A stretch of 64,000 nucleotides of DNA from Guyanagaster necrorhizus (GCF_019112545.1 NW_025064884.1:1904669-1968668), one strand, 5' to 3'; counted from the first letter of the stretch, positions 35,248-46,575 are shown. The notes: generated by a model from the letters alone, not told the origin. Program-made: numbers and translations.

Positions 35248-36807
35248 TCACAATTCAGCTACCTGCTCTTGGTACAACTGAATGAACTCCTGCTCGCATA
35301 CCTCGCATGCCCCTTGCCTCAATACCTCTTCTGGCATTGGTTCGAAATTCTTCCCCCACTCAGAGAGAGGGTCCCCGTTTGTCTTGTTGGGGTCCTCCAC
35401 CTCTGCCTCATCATCTGCATCGCCATCCCTGCTCAGTATTTCCCCCTCAAGGAGGGAACTGTTGAGCAGGTTGTAGGCCTCTGGTATGGCCGTGCTGGGG
35501 CTGGGTGCTAGGTCTGGTGTCGTCTGGCCTGAGGCGAGGAGAAGACTCTTGCTCGGGCTGCTGCTGCTGCTGCTTGGCCTCTCTCCTTGCTGCTGCCTCT
35601 GCCATTGCTCTGCTATATCGATGGAAGTTTCGATAGAAGTGGGGTCAAAGGAAGAGGGCAGCAATTGGCCCGTCAAGGATCCTTTTGAGATCCCTGGTTG
35701 GGTCGATATGCTCATCGTCCCCTCCAATCGTTCTCCACTCGGCTGGTACACCATTTCCCCGGTCGGGGATACTGTCAGTCTCTGCGATGGTATCGGTCCC
35801 ATATGATAGCGGGTGGCTGTCGCTGAGTATTTCCTCCCTTGGGATGTTGTCTGTCCAGATGACTTTGTTGATGGGCTCTGCCCATGGGTCAGGCTCGGTG
35901 GGGGGGGTGCTGGGCTCTCAGAAGGGGGTGTCCAGGGTGCTGGTGTTGACGAGGGTGCTGGTCCTACTACTGCCAGCTCTTCTCCTCTGCTGCTCTTCCT
36001 CTCGTGCTTGGAGATACCTCCTGAAGAGGTCGTTCTCCCTATAGATTTCGTTGTCGATATATACCTGCCCGGCGAGGTACTCAGAAAGGTTACGGGTAGG
36101 TCGAATTTGGTTCACTCAGAGGTGGACCGCATTGGGGGCCTCGGTTGCTCATGTTCCCACTGGTATCGTTCGTATGCTTGTTGTTCGGCTAGGATTACCG
36201 CTAGCTGCACGGCGCTCCAACCAGTCAGCCTCGACGGCAGTGGTTCACCACCAGTGGTGCTCACTGTCATCGTCATTCCAGTAGGGGTCATTACCGACCC
36301 CTGCTCTGTTGTCAGTGCTTCTGTCTCGTACTGACATTGTATGATGGGATCCTCGACCCCTAGGACTGGCTCCTTGAGCCACCCGTGAGGCATCCAGGGA
36401 GTCTCTAGCACAGCACCCAATGCCGGTGCTAGAGGTGGGAGTTGCAGTTCTGGTTGCTGGGATGCTGTGCTGGGGGGACGGGATGGGAGTGTCAGGTCGG
36501 AGTCATCAGAACCCTGTAGCCCAGGGATTTCCAGGGTCTCGGATGACTGCTGGCAAGGGTCGTGGAGGGTACATGTGCTGGTGATGCTGCTCCTCTTCTT
36601 CCCTAATACATTCCTCAGATGGTCTCCCAGAGACATCTTCGGGGTTGGGTCCTTCTGGCTGGTAGGGCTGTCAGGATGTTGAGGGTCGGGTAGAGGCAGG
36701 GATGTCATGGAGGGGGAGGTCGGGTGTGACATTGTGGAGGATGATGCAGATGCATTGGAATTCGTGATAGTGCCTGATTGCTCAAGCTGTGATCGATTGA
36801 TGTCCAT
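35248..36807 (-). pseudogene. ORF0-like protein upstream of inner Gypsy gag
   Basis: ATG 36807 opens a Ser/Thr/Pro-rich 231-codon frame. A second frame continues (36115-35918: EYLAGQVYIDNEIYRENDLF, then an Arg/Glu-rich stretch), and a third (35802-35248) carries a Gln/Ser-rich stretch and ends in the acidic EEVLRQGACEVCEQEFIQLY. Together about 500 residues, largely disordered by composition, lie between the 5' LTR and gag. It may be an extended gag N-terminus broken by frameshifts, or a separate protein. I do not recognise a domain. Confidence 0.5.
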
Positions 36808-36960
36808 AACACAGCTGTATGATCACTAGAAGACCAATCAAGATTCTTATAATAGAAGCTAGGAGTTCGAAGAACTCATGGGTAAAGTTTGGGTCGGAGG
36901 GATTAAGAGCAGGGGGCATTCGGTTCCTCAGCACAATTGGGCTTGAGGAAGGGAATGATA

Positions 36961-36974
36961 AGCGTTAAGCTAAT
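36961..36974 (-). promoter_or_regulatory. Inner Gypsy candidate self-primer binding site
   Basis: Next to the 5' LTR the minus strand reads ATTAGCTTAACGCT. The LTR itself contains GCATTAAGCTAA (minus strand, 37141-37130), complementary over 12 positions except one CpG-type change. It lies about 30 nt after a TATTTAAG box (37175-37168), where transcription should start. This is the arrangement of self-primed Tf1/sushi elements. Confidence 0.55.
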
Positions 36975-37500
36975 TGTTAAGCCCAAATTTCATGTGACCA
37001 GTGACATGTGATAAACTGACAGAACCTTGCACTTCGGGTTATACTGTCAGAGTCCACTTAATGTGTGACCAGTGTTGTGTTGTCAAAGTGTTTGCAAGTA
37101 GCTCGAGATAAGATGGTGAAGAATAAACTTTAGCTTAATGCTGAGCTACTACAGTGAAAGCTGTCTACTTAAATACCATTCTGTTATCTGGCTATAAATA
37201 AATGTTCACAAAAGATATTGTCTGCTGTAGAGCTGTTACCCCTGCTGTTGCCAGATCCTCCACAAAAGCTGTTGTCTTGCTGTTATGCTTGTTATCATTG
37301 CAGTGCATGGTAGGACAAAAAGAGCATTGTCTCTCCCTTCACAGCACACAGCAATGCGATAGGGGAATGACCAGACTGGGCTGCTGAGCTAAGCATTCCC
37401 ACAGTCATAAGCACTGGCTTAAGCACCCTGACTAAGCAAAGATAGGGGTCACCTCGGAGAAAATGGAAAGAAAATGGAAAAAATAGGAGAAATTGTAACA
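36975..37500 (-). repeat. Inner Gypsy 5' LTR (526 bp) with TATA-like box
   Basis: Partner of 28958-29483 and the same length. On the minus strand it carries ATTTATAG and TATTTAAG boxes before the putative start at about 37141. Confidence 0.93.
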
Positions 37501-40500
37501 CTTGATGAGTGGAATACATCATATGGCATGGAACTAAATGTACCATAGAGGTAAACAAGTCAATTATGACTGTTATTAAGTCAAAAGTACTATTTTGATT
37601 CTTTGAGTCTGGTAATAGTCTAATAAAGTCTACACCAATTGCCTCCCAAGAGTATGAAGGTACCTTCAGTGGGTGCAACAAGCTATAAGGCTTCTGATTG
37701 TTAGGCTTGCTCATTTTGCATGTATGACATGATTCACAGTAAGACTTCACATCTGAAACCATGTCTTTCCACCAGACATTCTGGCAAAGATAATCTAAGG
37801 TCTTACTTGCTCCAAGATGAGCTAGAATTGAATGAGCCTCTGAAATTATAATTTCTTGAGCTGTTTGGCCATTTATAAGTACACGAGGTATGCATAAGAG
37901 TTGGTTATCATCTTTTTTGAGGTATAGTAGGCCAGAATCCATATCCCACTCAAAATTCTTAAAGTGTTCAGGATGTTTGACTATTCTTTTGAATAGAGTG
38001 TCATTGGAATAGTGGTTTCTAATTGATTGCTCAAAGTTGAGGCCATTTTGTGATGGAATAGCATTAAGCAATGTCATGCTGTCATAATCTGAACCAAATT
38101 TGGCCAAATCATATGATATTGCTTTGCTGGCACTTTGAGCATCAATACCTTCTTGCTGTCGAGATCTATGGTCATTCCAGCTTCTGTGAGGTGAGTCCTT
38201 GACCTTATCCTCTGTAGATATGTCTTGTGAAGCACCTGCAGGTTGTCTGACTGACTTATAGCTCATATCCTTGGAGCTAGATCTTGATTTTGGAGAGATC
38301 TTAATAGTAAGCTTTTAGTGCTGTTTCACACCTTTTATACTGCTTTCTAATGATATTTTAGGTTCCATAGCTTGTTTAGTCCTATTAGGGCTTATACTTG
38401 GCAATGGTGAAGTCAATTCTTTGATACTCCTGCCCTCCTGTGTGGTTCTAGGGCCGATGAAGCATACATGATCCTTTATCTGCTTTGCAAACTCAGATGA
38501 AGTCTCAGGATGGCCTGTATCTGCATTGGAGTGTCTTGGTAGTGCACAGAAATGAGTAGTATGAGCAGCATAAGCCTCAAGGACAGTTAACAAAGGTATG
38601 GTAATTTTATGTGTATTCAAATGATTCATATCCACATTATCATCATGAACAGTGTACTCAGAATGAGCATGTACCATTCTAGGACTATCATTGGTGTAGA
38701 TTTGGGAGAGGGCATCCGAGAGGATATTAGTCTCACCTAGTGCATATACTATGTTGAAGTTAAATGCACTTATCTTTTTTAACCAACATGCTTGTCATCC
38801 AGTTAGATCCTTCTGGTTCATCAGATGAATTAACCCTTTGTGGTTCATTATCCATGTGAAGTATACCCCCTGCAATATATCCCGATGTCTCAATATCATT
38901 TCCAGGCCAGCCAGCATCTCTAATTCATGCACAGCATAGTTCTGCTGTGCTGAACTCAACTTAGCAGAGTAGAATGCTGCAATTTTACTAGTCTGCCACT
39001 CACTTCTTTATGCTATATATCCAGCTATACTTGCTGAGCTGGCATCAGTAACTATCCAGACCAGTTTATGGTTAGGTGAGTAATCTATTGGTACTCAGCT
39101 ATGGTTTTAGTGATGCTCAACAATCTCTTTGATCTCATCAAAGGCCCACTGCTCTGTATAGGACCAACAGAATGGGACTGTAGAACCTGTGAGAGAGTGG
39201 AGAATACCCATAGGACCACAGATACAGAGTAAGTCATCAGCTAGATATCCTACACTTCCCAAAAACCCTGATAGAAGACCCTTTGATGTAGGAGTCTTCC
39301 AATTAGTTACAGAGTCCACCTTATTGGGGTCCATATGAATATCATTATCAATAATCTGTCCTAGAACTTTCATTTCTTTCAGTAAGAAATTCAACTTTGA
39401 ACTACTCAGATATAACTGTTCTCATTTCAACATATCAAGAATGCATTTTACATGCTTTACATAGTCTTCAAGAGAGTTCAAATATATGATGATATCATCA
39501 AGGTAAACTTCCATAAATACACCTAGATATGGGGAGAAAATATGATTCATCAGTGTCTGATATATAGCAGGTGTGTTACAATCACCCTGTTGTAAAATCA
39601 GACTGACCATATTTCCATCAGGAGTAGTAACAGTTGTTCTATCCATATGTTTGGGCACTATATAGATTTGCTTGTAAGCATCTTTTCCATCAATTATACT
39701 CTGATACTTATATTTGGCAATACAATGCAAGATGCCTTCAATATTTGGAAGAGGTGCAGAGACCTTGCAAGTGTTAGCATTACATGCATGCAAGTCAATG
39801 ACTGTCTAAAGTAAGTGCTTCAATTTTTCTACTTTCAGAATCAGTAACATTGATACAGAATTCCCAGTAGTAGTGAGTTTCCATCTACCTGAAGCTAGGT
39901 AATTCTGTTGTTTCTGATCCCACTGTGAGTGAAAGGCTTCTGGGCATCACAAAGGCCTCTATGGGTAGATCTTTTGCTTATTGATTAATGGGATAGTGTG
40001 GTTGATCACTCTGAGTGGTGGCAATGGAGTCTCCAAGGCTGTCTTACAGATGGGAGCTGCATACTCTCTAAGCTCTGCATGAACTTGGTCAAGTACATTG
40101 TCACTCACCATCATTGCCTAAGACCAAAGTTGGCTCACATTATCACCTTCCATAGGCAATGCCATGCTGCTTCCTATTTCAATGGAAAAAGGATTAAAGC
40201 TAACACATACATTGTGCTGGTACAACCATGGTGGGTCTAGTACTAAATCATACCCTGAGAGGTTTGCTATATCAAAGTAATGTTCCACTTTAATACCTTG
40301 ATATTTAAACTGAACCTTAGTTCCACATAGAATCTTAGAACATAAACCTTGTACTGCAAGATGCAAGAGAATTGGAGTTGGCAGGTATGTTTTGAACACT
40401 TTCAGCTGGTCTGCAAGCTGAGTGGACATAAAGTCCCCCAGTGAGCCAGTGTCGATCAATGTTTGACATAGTTTATCATTAACCTCAACAATGATAACCA

Positions 40501-40846
40501 AAGGACAAGATACTATTTGGCCAATATCCTTGACCACTGCTGCATGTTGCTGAATAGCTGGGTATGTCTTAGGTTCAATCTGAATGCTTGCTATGCTCAT
40601 AATATGAGTGTAGCCATTTTGTTCTTCCCACTGTAAGTTTCCATGCATTAGATGCAAGTAACTATCAGCTCTAGCAACTGTCATGTCAAGTTCCTGCTCA
40701 AATTCATTCATCTCTACTGACTGTGAAAATAGACAAGGTAAGAATTCATACTCAACAGAATCTCGAAGATGCTGAAGAAGATCTTTATAGGCTTGATTTA
40801 GCTTCTTTCTATACCAGTTTGGAAGATCAAAGTTCAGACTCATCAA
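37501..40846 (-). pseudogene. Outer Gypsy protease, reverse transcriptase, RNase H, integrase N-terminus
   Basis: In one frame: protease LIDTGSLGDFMSTQLADQLK (about 40465); reverse transcriptase IEGILHCIAKYKYQSIIDGK, SLILQQGDCNTPAIYQTLMN, VYLDDIIIYLNSLE (about 39515); LGSVGYLADDLLCICGPMGI; RNase H VTDASSASIAGYIA; then NILSDALSQIYTNDSP; integrase zinc domain SILAHLGASKTLDYL...CESCHTCKMSKP and core VDFIRLLPDSKNQNSTFDLI. The integrase is cut at 37501 by the inner element. Stops are common, mostly TGA; I see no frameshift. Confidence 0.92.
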
Positions 40847-40849
40847 GTT

Positions 40850-42298
40850 CTTGTTTGTTACTGAGGTCTTAAACTCTCAGTATACATCATCAATGATGTA
40901 TTTCTGTGTCGGTCACTTTGGATTTGGGTACACAATATACTGAACTTCATCTTCCAGGTCTTGCTGATCTGAAATAAATGGTACATGCCTTGTTAAGGAC
41001 TTTTGAACTGTGGTGGCAAGTGAGTGGCCCATCTGAGAGTAATTTATATCTTGGAATATCAGTACATTGTCAAACATGGCTAATTGTCATCTCCAGAATT
41101 CTCTGAAACTGAACTGTGAATCCAGTACCCATTTATAAGGAACTTCTCCTCCTAGACCGTGATCATGGTCAATCCATTTAAACTGATGGTCTGCTTTAGA
41201 GTCCCATAGTGTGAACCAAAGGTGTCCATGGGGTTCCTGGGGATCCCCTAGATAAGGTTGGTTCTCATGTAGCTTAGTTTCAAAAGCTTCAGCAAGTACA
41301 TTTCCCATTCATTGCATGCACCACTGCTCTGAACAAACTTTAATAGCTTCTTTCTGCTTAAGCTTCTCAAAGCAAAGCTCATCTAGTAGTAAGGACTCAT
41401 ATTGCCTTGCTACAAATACATTCAGGTTCTTTGCAAGCTATCTGATTGCATCAAAATATGGGTTTTCAAGCCATATAGCATCAATATGAAGGACAGCAAG
41501 GTTCACCTGATCAGTAATCATAATCTGGTTTCTGTCTGATGTCTTACAAGAAACCTGGAATCTATCATACAGTGAGATTGGGCTTTCATAGCCTAATTCC
41601 TTCAGATCTGGATATATACTAATGCCATGACTCAGAATAAAATGCATACCTTGCACTATTGCATCTCTAATTTCAGATGAATTGTGGTACCACTCTGTAG
41701 AGTTATATAGTAATGCCAACAACCTAGCATGCTGTTTTGCATACTATGTGCTAATACAAAACTTTGGATTTTGTAACAGTGAAGCAGATATGGTGAGTTC
41801 TCCATGTTCTGACTCAGTATCTGCAATGGTGAAAGTCTCCTGATTCAGGCAGAATACTCCAAAATGATAGGAGCTTACTGCACCCCAGCATAACTCATCA
41901 CCAGGGTAAGGTGCATCATGGTTCAAGCACATTTCAGCAACATATTAATGTAGATCACCAATTGTATTAGGTTGCCACTTTGAATCCACCTCCTGCTGCA
42001 GTATGAAGTTGGTATAGTCTGTCTCAGAATACCTATAGACATCCTTAGCATTATCAGCCCAGCAATATATAGGTTCATTATTATGATCTCTTGCACAGGC
42101 ATCTTCTTCAGACCATAGATGAGCAAAGTTCTCAATCCCAGGCATCAGTAAGGCTTCATTACATTCAATACTTCTGAAATCATGGATAAATATCTCTAGA
42201 TCATCTAATTCTGGTTCGACAGAATTATCAGAGCTAGAATCTGAAGATGTGATATCATTTTCATATTCAATAGGTGATATGTAGAGCTCAGTAAGCAC
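40850..42298 (-). pseudogene. Outer Gypsy unassigned block between nucleocapsid and protease
   Basis: About 480 residues in the gag-pol frame that match no retroelement domain I know. Readable parts include HLWSEEDACARDHNNEPIYC, DVYRYSETDYTNFILQQEVD, CWGAVSSYHFGVFCLNQETF, EWYHNSSEIRDAIVQGMHFI and HGLGGEVPYKWVLDSQFSF. It is rich in Trp, Tyr and Asp and looks globular rather than disordered. Stops at 41942, 41741, 41435 and 41309 are TAA, TAG, TAG and TGA, the TAGs where Trp is likely. Neighbours are the CCHC knuckle and the DTG protease. Confidence 0.6.
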
Positions 42299-43480
42299 TC
42301 ATAAAGTCCACTTCCCATCAGTTTCATAGTCTGGGCTTTCAGAATCATCAGTTTCTGAAACAGGTTCAAGGTTTGGAATGTCTTCATCAAATAGATTGTC
42401 ATTCTGAGACTGACTGTCTTGTTTGGCAGACATGAACATCATTCTGATTGAAATGTGATCAACTGTTTCAGTTGTCTCTGCCAAATTTTGAAGCTGGTGG
42501 TCATCTGTCAAGTCGTAATGTATACCATGTGCTGAGAAGCCTGGTGGCCCTGTTTTGTTACTTGACTTCACTGTGTTATTGTGAGGACAATTTCTAGCTA
42601 TATGTCCCACTTCTTCACATCTAAAGCACTTATTTGCAGTGACAGGTTCTGCCTTCTTGCTTTCTGATAGTTTATTTCCAGAGCTAGAATTTGTGGTAGA
42701 CTTGCTTCCACTATTGCACCCTCTGTTCAATGGCTTATTACCTCTGGAAGATGACAAGAGTTGATTGTAGCTTGATGACTGACTATACAAGTTAGATCCT
42801 CCCTTGTGGGATCCATTCTTTTCATGAGAATATCCTTTTGAATGACTGTTACTAGACTTATATTTCTTAGATGTATGCCCACTATTTCTGTGGTTATTGC
42901 TATTTCCAGAATCTTCCTGTGATGGCTTCTTTTCCTTGGTACTTCGAGGTGTAAATTCAAGGTCAGCCATTTCAATGAGTTCAGCCTCTTTGACAATATG
43001 GTGCCAGCTATGAACCTCCTTATTGAGCTTTGCTCAATGGAGTTCATGCTGCATCTCCCTACAGAATCCATTCCAAAGCTTGATAATATGCTCACACTTG
43101 CTAGTTATGCCAATAAGGCCATACAAGATTTTCAGCTTGTAAATGTATTCTGAAACAGTGTGATCATTCTGGTAGCACTTCTTTATTTTATTCTGTTGCT
43201 GACTTCAGTAATTTAAAAAGAAGCATGAATTAAAGATTCCTCACAAGAAGTCTATCAATGTCCATTCTGCATGGTTTTTCAAAACCTTCTGAATGAAGAA
43301 AGATAGTGCCTTTCCTTTCAGGTAATGTGATGCCAGAAATACCCATTCATCCTTTGGAACCTGACCTTCTTTGCAGAATTGAGTCAATTCCATTGTGAAG
43401 CAATGGAATTTTTCACCATCAGCTGTACCATCATATGGTGTAGGAGGTATTGGTTAAATCAATCTTTTGCAGTGATGTTT
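42299..43480 (-). pseudogene. Outer Gypsy gag core and zinc knuckle
   Basis: A Ty3-type gag domain (PYDGTADGEKFHCFTMELTQ, DEWVFLASHYLKGKALSFFI, HTVSEYIYKLKILYGLIG) is followed by a Ser/Asn/Lys-rich linker and the knuckle CFRCEEVGHIARNC at about 42624-42583. Same frame as the rest of gag-pol, with several TGA stops. Confidence 0.85.
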
Positions 43481-45034
43481 TCAACTTCTATGCTTATGCC
43501 AATGGGAACCATGCCTTCTAGTATAATGATGATGGTGTTGATGTCTATAATTGGATGGCTCAAAGCTATCTGATGCATCCAACTCATTGCTTGCATCACT
43601 GCTACTTGAGCTCGATGAGCTCAAACCAGTGCTTGAGGAACTATCATCTGATGGAGAAGATTCTGAATAATTAGAGTCTGAATCTGAGTCAGACTTATTA
43701 CTGGGAGTAGACTCTGATGATTCAGAGCTGGAGGAACTAGCATGGTGCTTATGCTTCTGTTTCTCAAGCTTTTTCTTATTGAGTTTCTTCTTGCGCTCAG
43801 GTGAGACCTTCCGCTTCTTCTTTGATTTGCCAACATCTAACACATCAGCCAAGAAGCTATCAGGTGGTAGCTGATCCACAGGGTGAGTAGACCTATGTCA
43901 GCTATTTGAAAGTGCCTTTGAGTGTTCTTATATGATGTTCCTCATCCTATGATCAGTCAATGATCTGACAGTCTTTCGTTTTGAAGATTTTGCACTTGTC
44001 TTAGAGGGTGCCTTTTTCGGTTGAGGCTCTGCCTCCAAATCTGACTCAGAATCTTCATCTGATGTTTCTTCTACTTCAAGAGCATCATAGCAGTCTGTTT
44101 TGTGAACCTTTGTCTTTGGTTTTAATCCCTGAGGTCCTTTTTGTTTGTTATGCTTAGAAGACTTTCTGACAGTCATAAAACCATCTTCAACCTCTGGATG
44201 AGCCTCTGAATGGGACACATCACCTTCAGAGACTTTTTGATTGATGTCTTGAGTCTGATTCTATGTTTTGAGAGCCTCACATTGTGCCTCAACATCTAAT
44301 TCAGTGTTATCAATCTCCTGATTGTGGTCAACAAATTTTTCTTTAGCAATGTAAGAGCTGGGTCCAGATGTAGCCATTGGAGTCTGAGATGCAGTAGGTT
44401 GCTCTCGGCCCTTGTCTTCCATCAGCTTGTTCTGACGTTTGGCAAGCATTTCCTGCTGTGCAGTTGTCAAATTCTGTTCAGCTGCATCAATGGTAGAAAG
44501 CTGTTCCTTCATGAGCTTTCTTCCTTTGTGTAGTCCTCCAAAATGAACTTCATGTTTCCCCAGGTCATCAAGACTCTGAGTATGGCGAAGCCTTGCAGGT
44601 CTTGCCGTTCTATTGGATTCTTCTGCATCTGTAATATGAGATGCTTTCTCGAAGATAGAGGATGTAGATGATTCATAATCATTTCCATTATCTACATCAC
44701 TACAGGATGAATCATTATCTGAAACTTCTGTGATCAGATTTTCCTTGAAACCAACATCCTCTGATTTCTCTGAGTGATTTGAATCCTCTTCCTCTGCTTG
44801 TGCATGGGCAAGAGGAAGGTTTCTCAGCACTGTAGCACCAGATGCTGGAACATGGCTCACAGCCAGAACAGGGGTAGCACCCTGAGTACTCGTAGTGCTA
44901 GAATCTGCCACATTTTTAGTATCAAAGTCTGTTGGTGACAACTCACCTGATAACTGAGATAAAGGACTGTCCATCCCTGGTGTAGCTGGCACAACAGTGG
45001 TGTTGCGATGGCTGCACAAAGGGTAATGCAACAT
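43481..45034 (-). pseudogene. Outer Gypsy gag N-terminal extension (Ser-rich, basic)
   Basis: ATG 45034 opens the same frame used by gag-pol. The roughly 510-residue extension is Ser/Thr/Glu-rich, then basic (KSKKKRKVSPERKKKLNKKK, a nuclear-localisation-like run near 43800), then a long Ser/Asp run and a His/Arg-rich tail. It looks disordered. Whether it is cleaved from gag or is a separate protein cannot be seen. Confidence 0.65.
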
Positions 45035-45220
45035 CCTAAGGAACCAAGAAGTAAAGAGAAAAATTAGATATTGGTGTCAAAGTCAGAATGTCCTCAGGTG
45101 ATCAAGCCATAGGGGGTCCAGATATTGATGAAGAGAGATATAGAGAGTTTAGAGAGAAAAGTGCAGATGAGAGAGTAAAAGATAAAAGCAAAGATTAAGC
45201 CAATGGAGCTGTCAAAAATA

Positions 45221-45434
45221 TGAGAGGATGGCAAAAGTCACTTCTCTCACGAAAGGCTCGCGCAGTTGCTGACAGGCTTATAGGCTTGGTCGATTGCGAA
45301 AACCCCTAGCTACAATACGTGTACTGGCTTATATATATATGGCGGGAATAACAAATACGGGCTAAACCGGGGAGACGGGGGAAACAGGGAAAAACGTCAG
45401 GTAAAAGTATCGGGCCGTGGAACGACTCGTAACA
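45221..45434 (-). repeat. Outer Gypsy 5' LTR (214 bp), CpG retained
   Basis: It contains about fourteen CpGs (CACGAAAGGCTCGCG, GGAGACGGGG, ATCGGGCCG and others), most of them TG or CA in the left LTR. On the minus strand it begins TGTTACGAG. Confidence 0.93.
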
Positions 45435-45439
45435 CTTTC

Positions 45440-46575
45440 TTCCTGCCTATCTCCATACCTCTGACGGGCGCAAGATAGTATTCTAGTTTTGAAGAAGGAA
45501 AAGGCATGCTATCTTAGCTTTTCTGTCGCCTTCTCCTACTGAGCGAAAACATTTTACAGACTTTCTCCTGCGATTTTGTTTACTGTGGCTCAACAGAACC
45601 GCCTACGTGTGTGTCGAGTCGCTCGCAGAATGAAGGGCGATACTGGACGGGTGATGCTGGACATGGAGCGGGATCGTCGTTGGACTAGTAAAATCGACAC
45701 GGAGACGTGCTTCTGTTCGCCATCCTCCTCTTTTTCTGGCTAGCATGGGCTTCCCGTACCATGGATCATGCAGAGGGAGAACAGAACTAGGTGCGTTCCC
45801 CCTGCTTTATTACGTTCTCCCAATCCTGACCTCGATATTTAGGCCGAAGAACACCAAATCGGCTCGTTATCGAGGCACAGGCTTCCCTCTTTTTTTGTCT
45901 TCAGCACCGAACAGGGTTCATTAATCTAGACTACGAGTCTTCGAGGTGAAATACACAACGATTCCGCAACTCAGGCTAGCGACGTTGGGCTGACTACAAG
46001 GTCTACCTTGAATTGAAATGTAGAACAAGTATATGCGGCAGCAGGTAGGTGCGATTACAAAGGTCTTGTTTTTGGACGACAGTCTGAGATGTTTGTAGGC
46101 CTCTTTAATGGGAACAAAGGTGCGGCAACCGGCAAAACATTCCTCGTTCAGTGGCGTTGCGGCCATCTCAAGCGCATGTCGCCGTCCACGACGATACTTC
46201 CCAGGCTACGCCTTATATAAGATGTTATTGGAGACGTGGCTTAGTGCTGGTTCCGCTTCGCACAACATCCAAGTATCAACTTTGGAACATGAGTTGCTAC
46301 GGTCGAGTAATTGAGCACCTGGGAGGGGGCAGTACAGTGTTCCGCTCAATACAATGTAACTCGTTCCCTTTGTGTTCCGTATTTGTTATGACGATGCTTA
46401 TAAGAACTGGATTCTGTTGTCAGTTCAGATAGTCACCTTCATCAAACATGACTGCTCCTCAGCCAGGTCGGTGTCTGATGTTGTCGCTACATTGGCTTAC
46501 TTTGCTGACGATTCTTGTACAGTGAATGCATACATACTAGCTCTTCCTAATGAACTCCTCGAGGAAGCACTCTCA
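45440..46575 (+). repeat. Duplicated host block, copy B right half, CpG retained
   Basis: Nearly identical to 691-1748 of copy A, including all the CpGs I checked, in contrast to the decayed left half at 24650-26728. It carries an additional ~60 bp at about 46010-46080. Confidence 0.88.

Larger units (their letters stand above)
28958..37500 (-). mobile_element. Inner Gypsy: chromodomain Ty3/Gypsy element (chromovirus), complete
   Basis: Two 526-bp LTRs (28958-29483 and 36975-37500) start TGTTAAGCCC and end GTAACA. The target duplication in the outer integrase is CTTAA (28953-28957) against CTTGA (37501-37505), differing by one G-to-A. Minus-strand order: ORF0, gag with zinc knuckle, protease, reverse transcriptase, RNase H, integrase, chromodomain. 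It keeps more CpG than its host element, so it is younger. Confidence 0.94.
26729..45434 (-). mobile_element. Outer Gypsy: long Ty3/Gypsy retrotransposon, interrupted by inner Gypsy
   Basis: LTRs at 26729-26946 and 45221-45434 start TGAGAG and end TAACA on the plus strand. They are flanked by CTTTC (26724-26728 and 45435-45439), and copy A at about 681-689 shows the empty target. Minus-strand coding order: long gag, zinc knuckle, unassigned block, protease, reverse transcriptase, RNase H, integrase, chromo-like tail, extra ORF. A second Gypsy splits integrase at 28957/37501. Without it the element is about 10.2 kb. Confidence 0.93.

Noticed and set aside
46372..46447. Upstream start of the F-box ORF giving 479 residues
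   Set aside because: That start reads through a 56-nt segment with intron signals; the ATG at 46448 with a spliced 19-nt exon is also kept in copy A.
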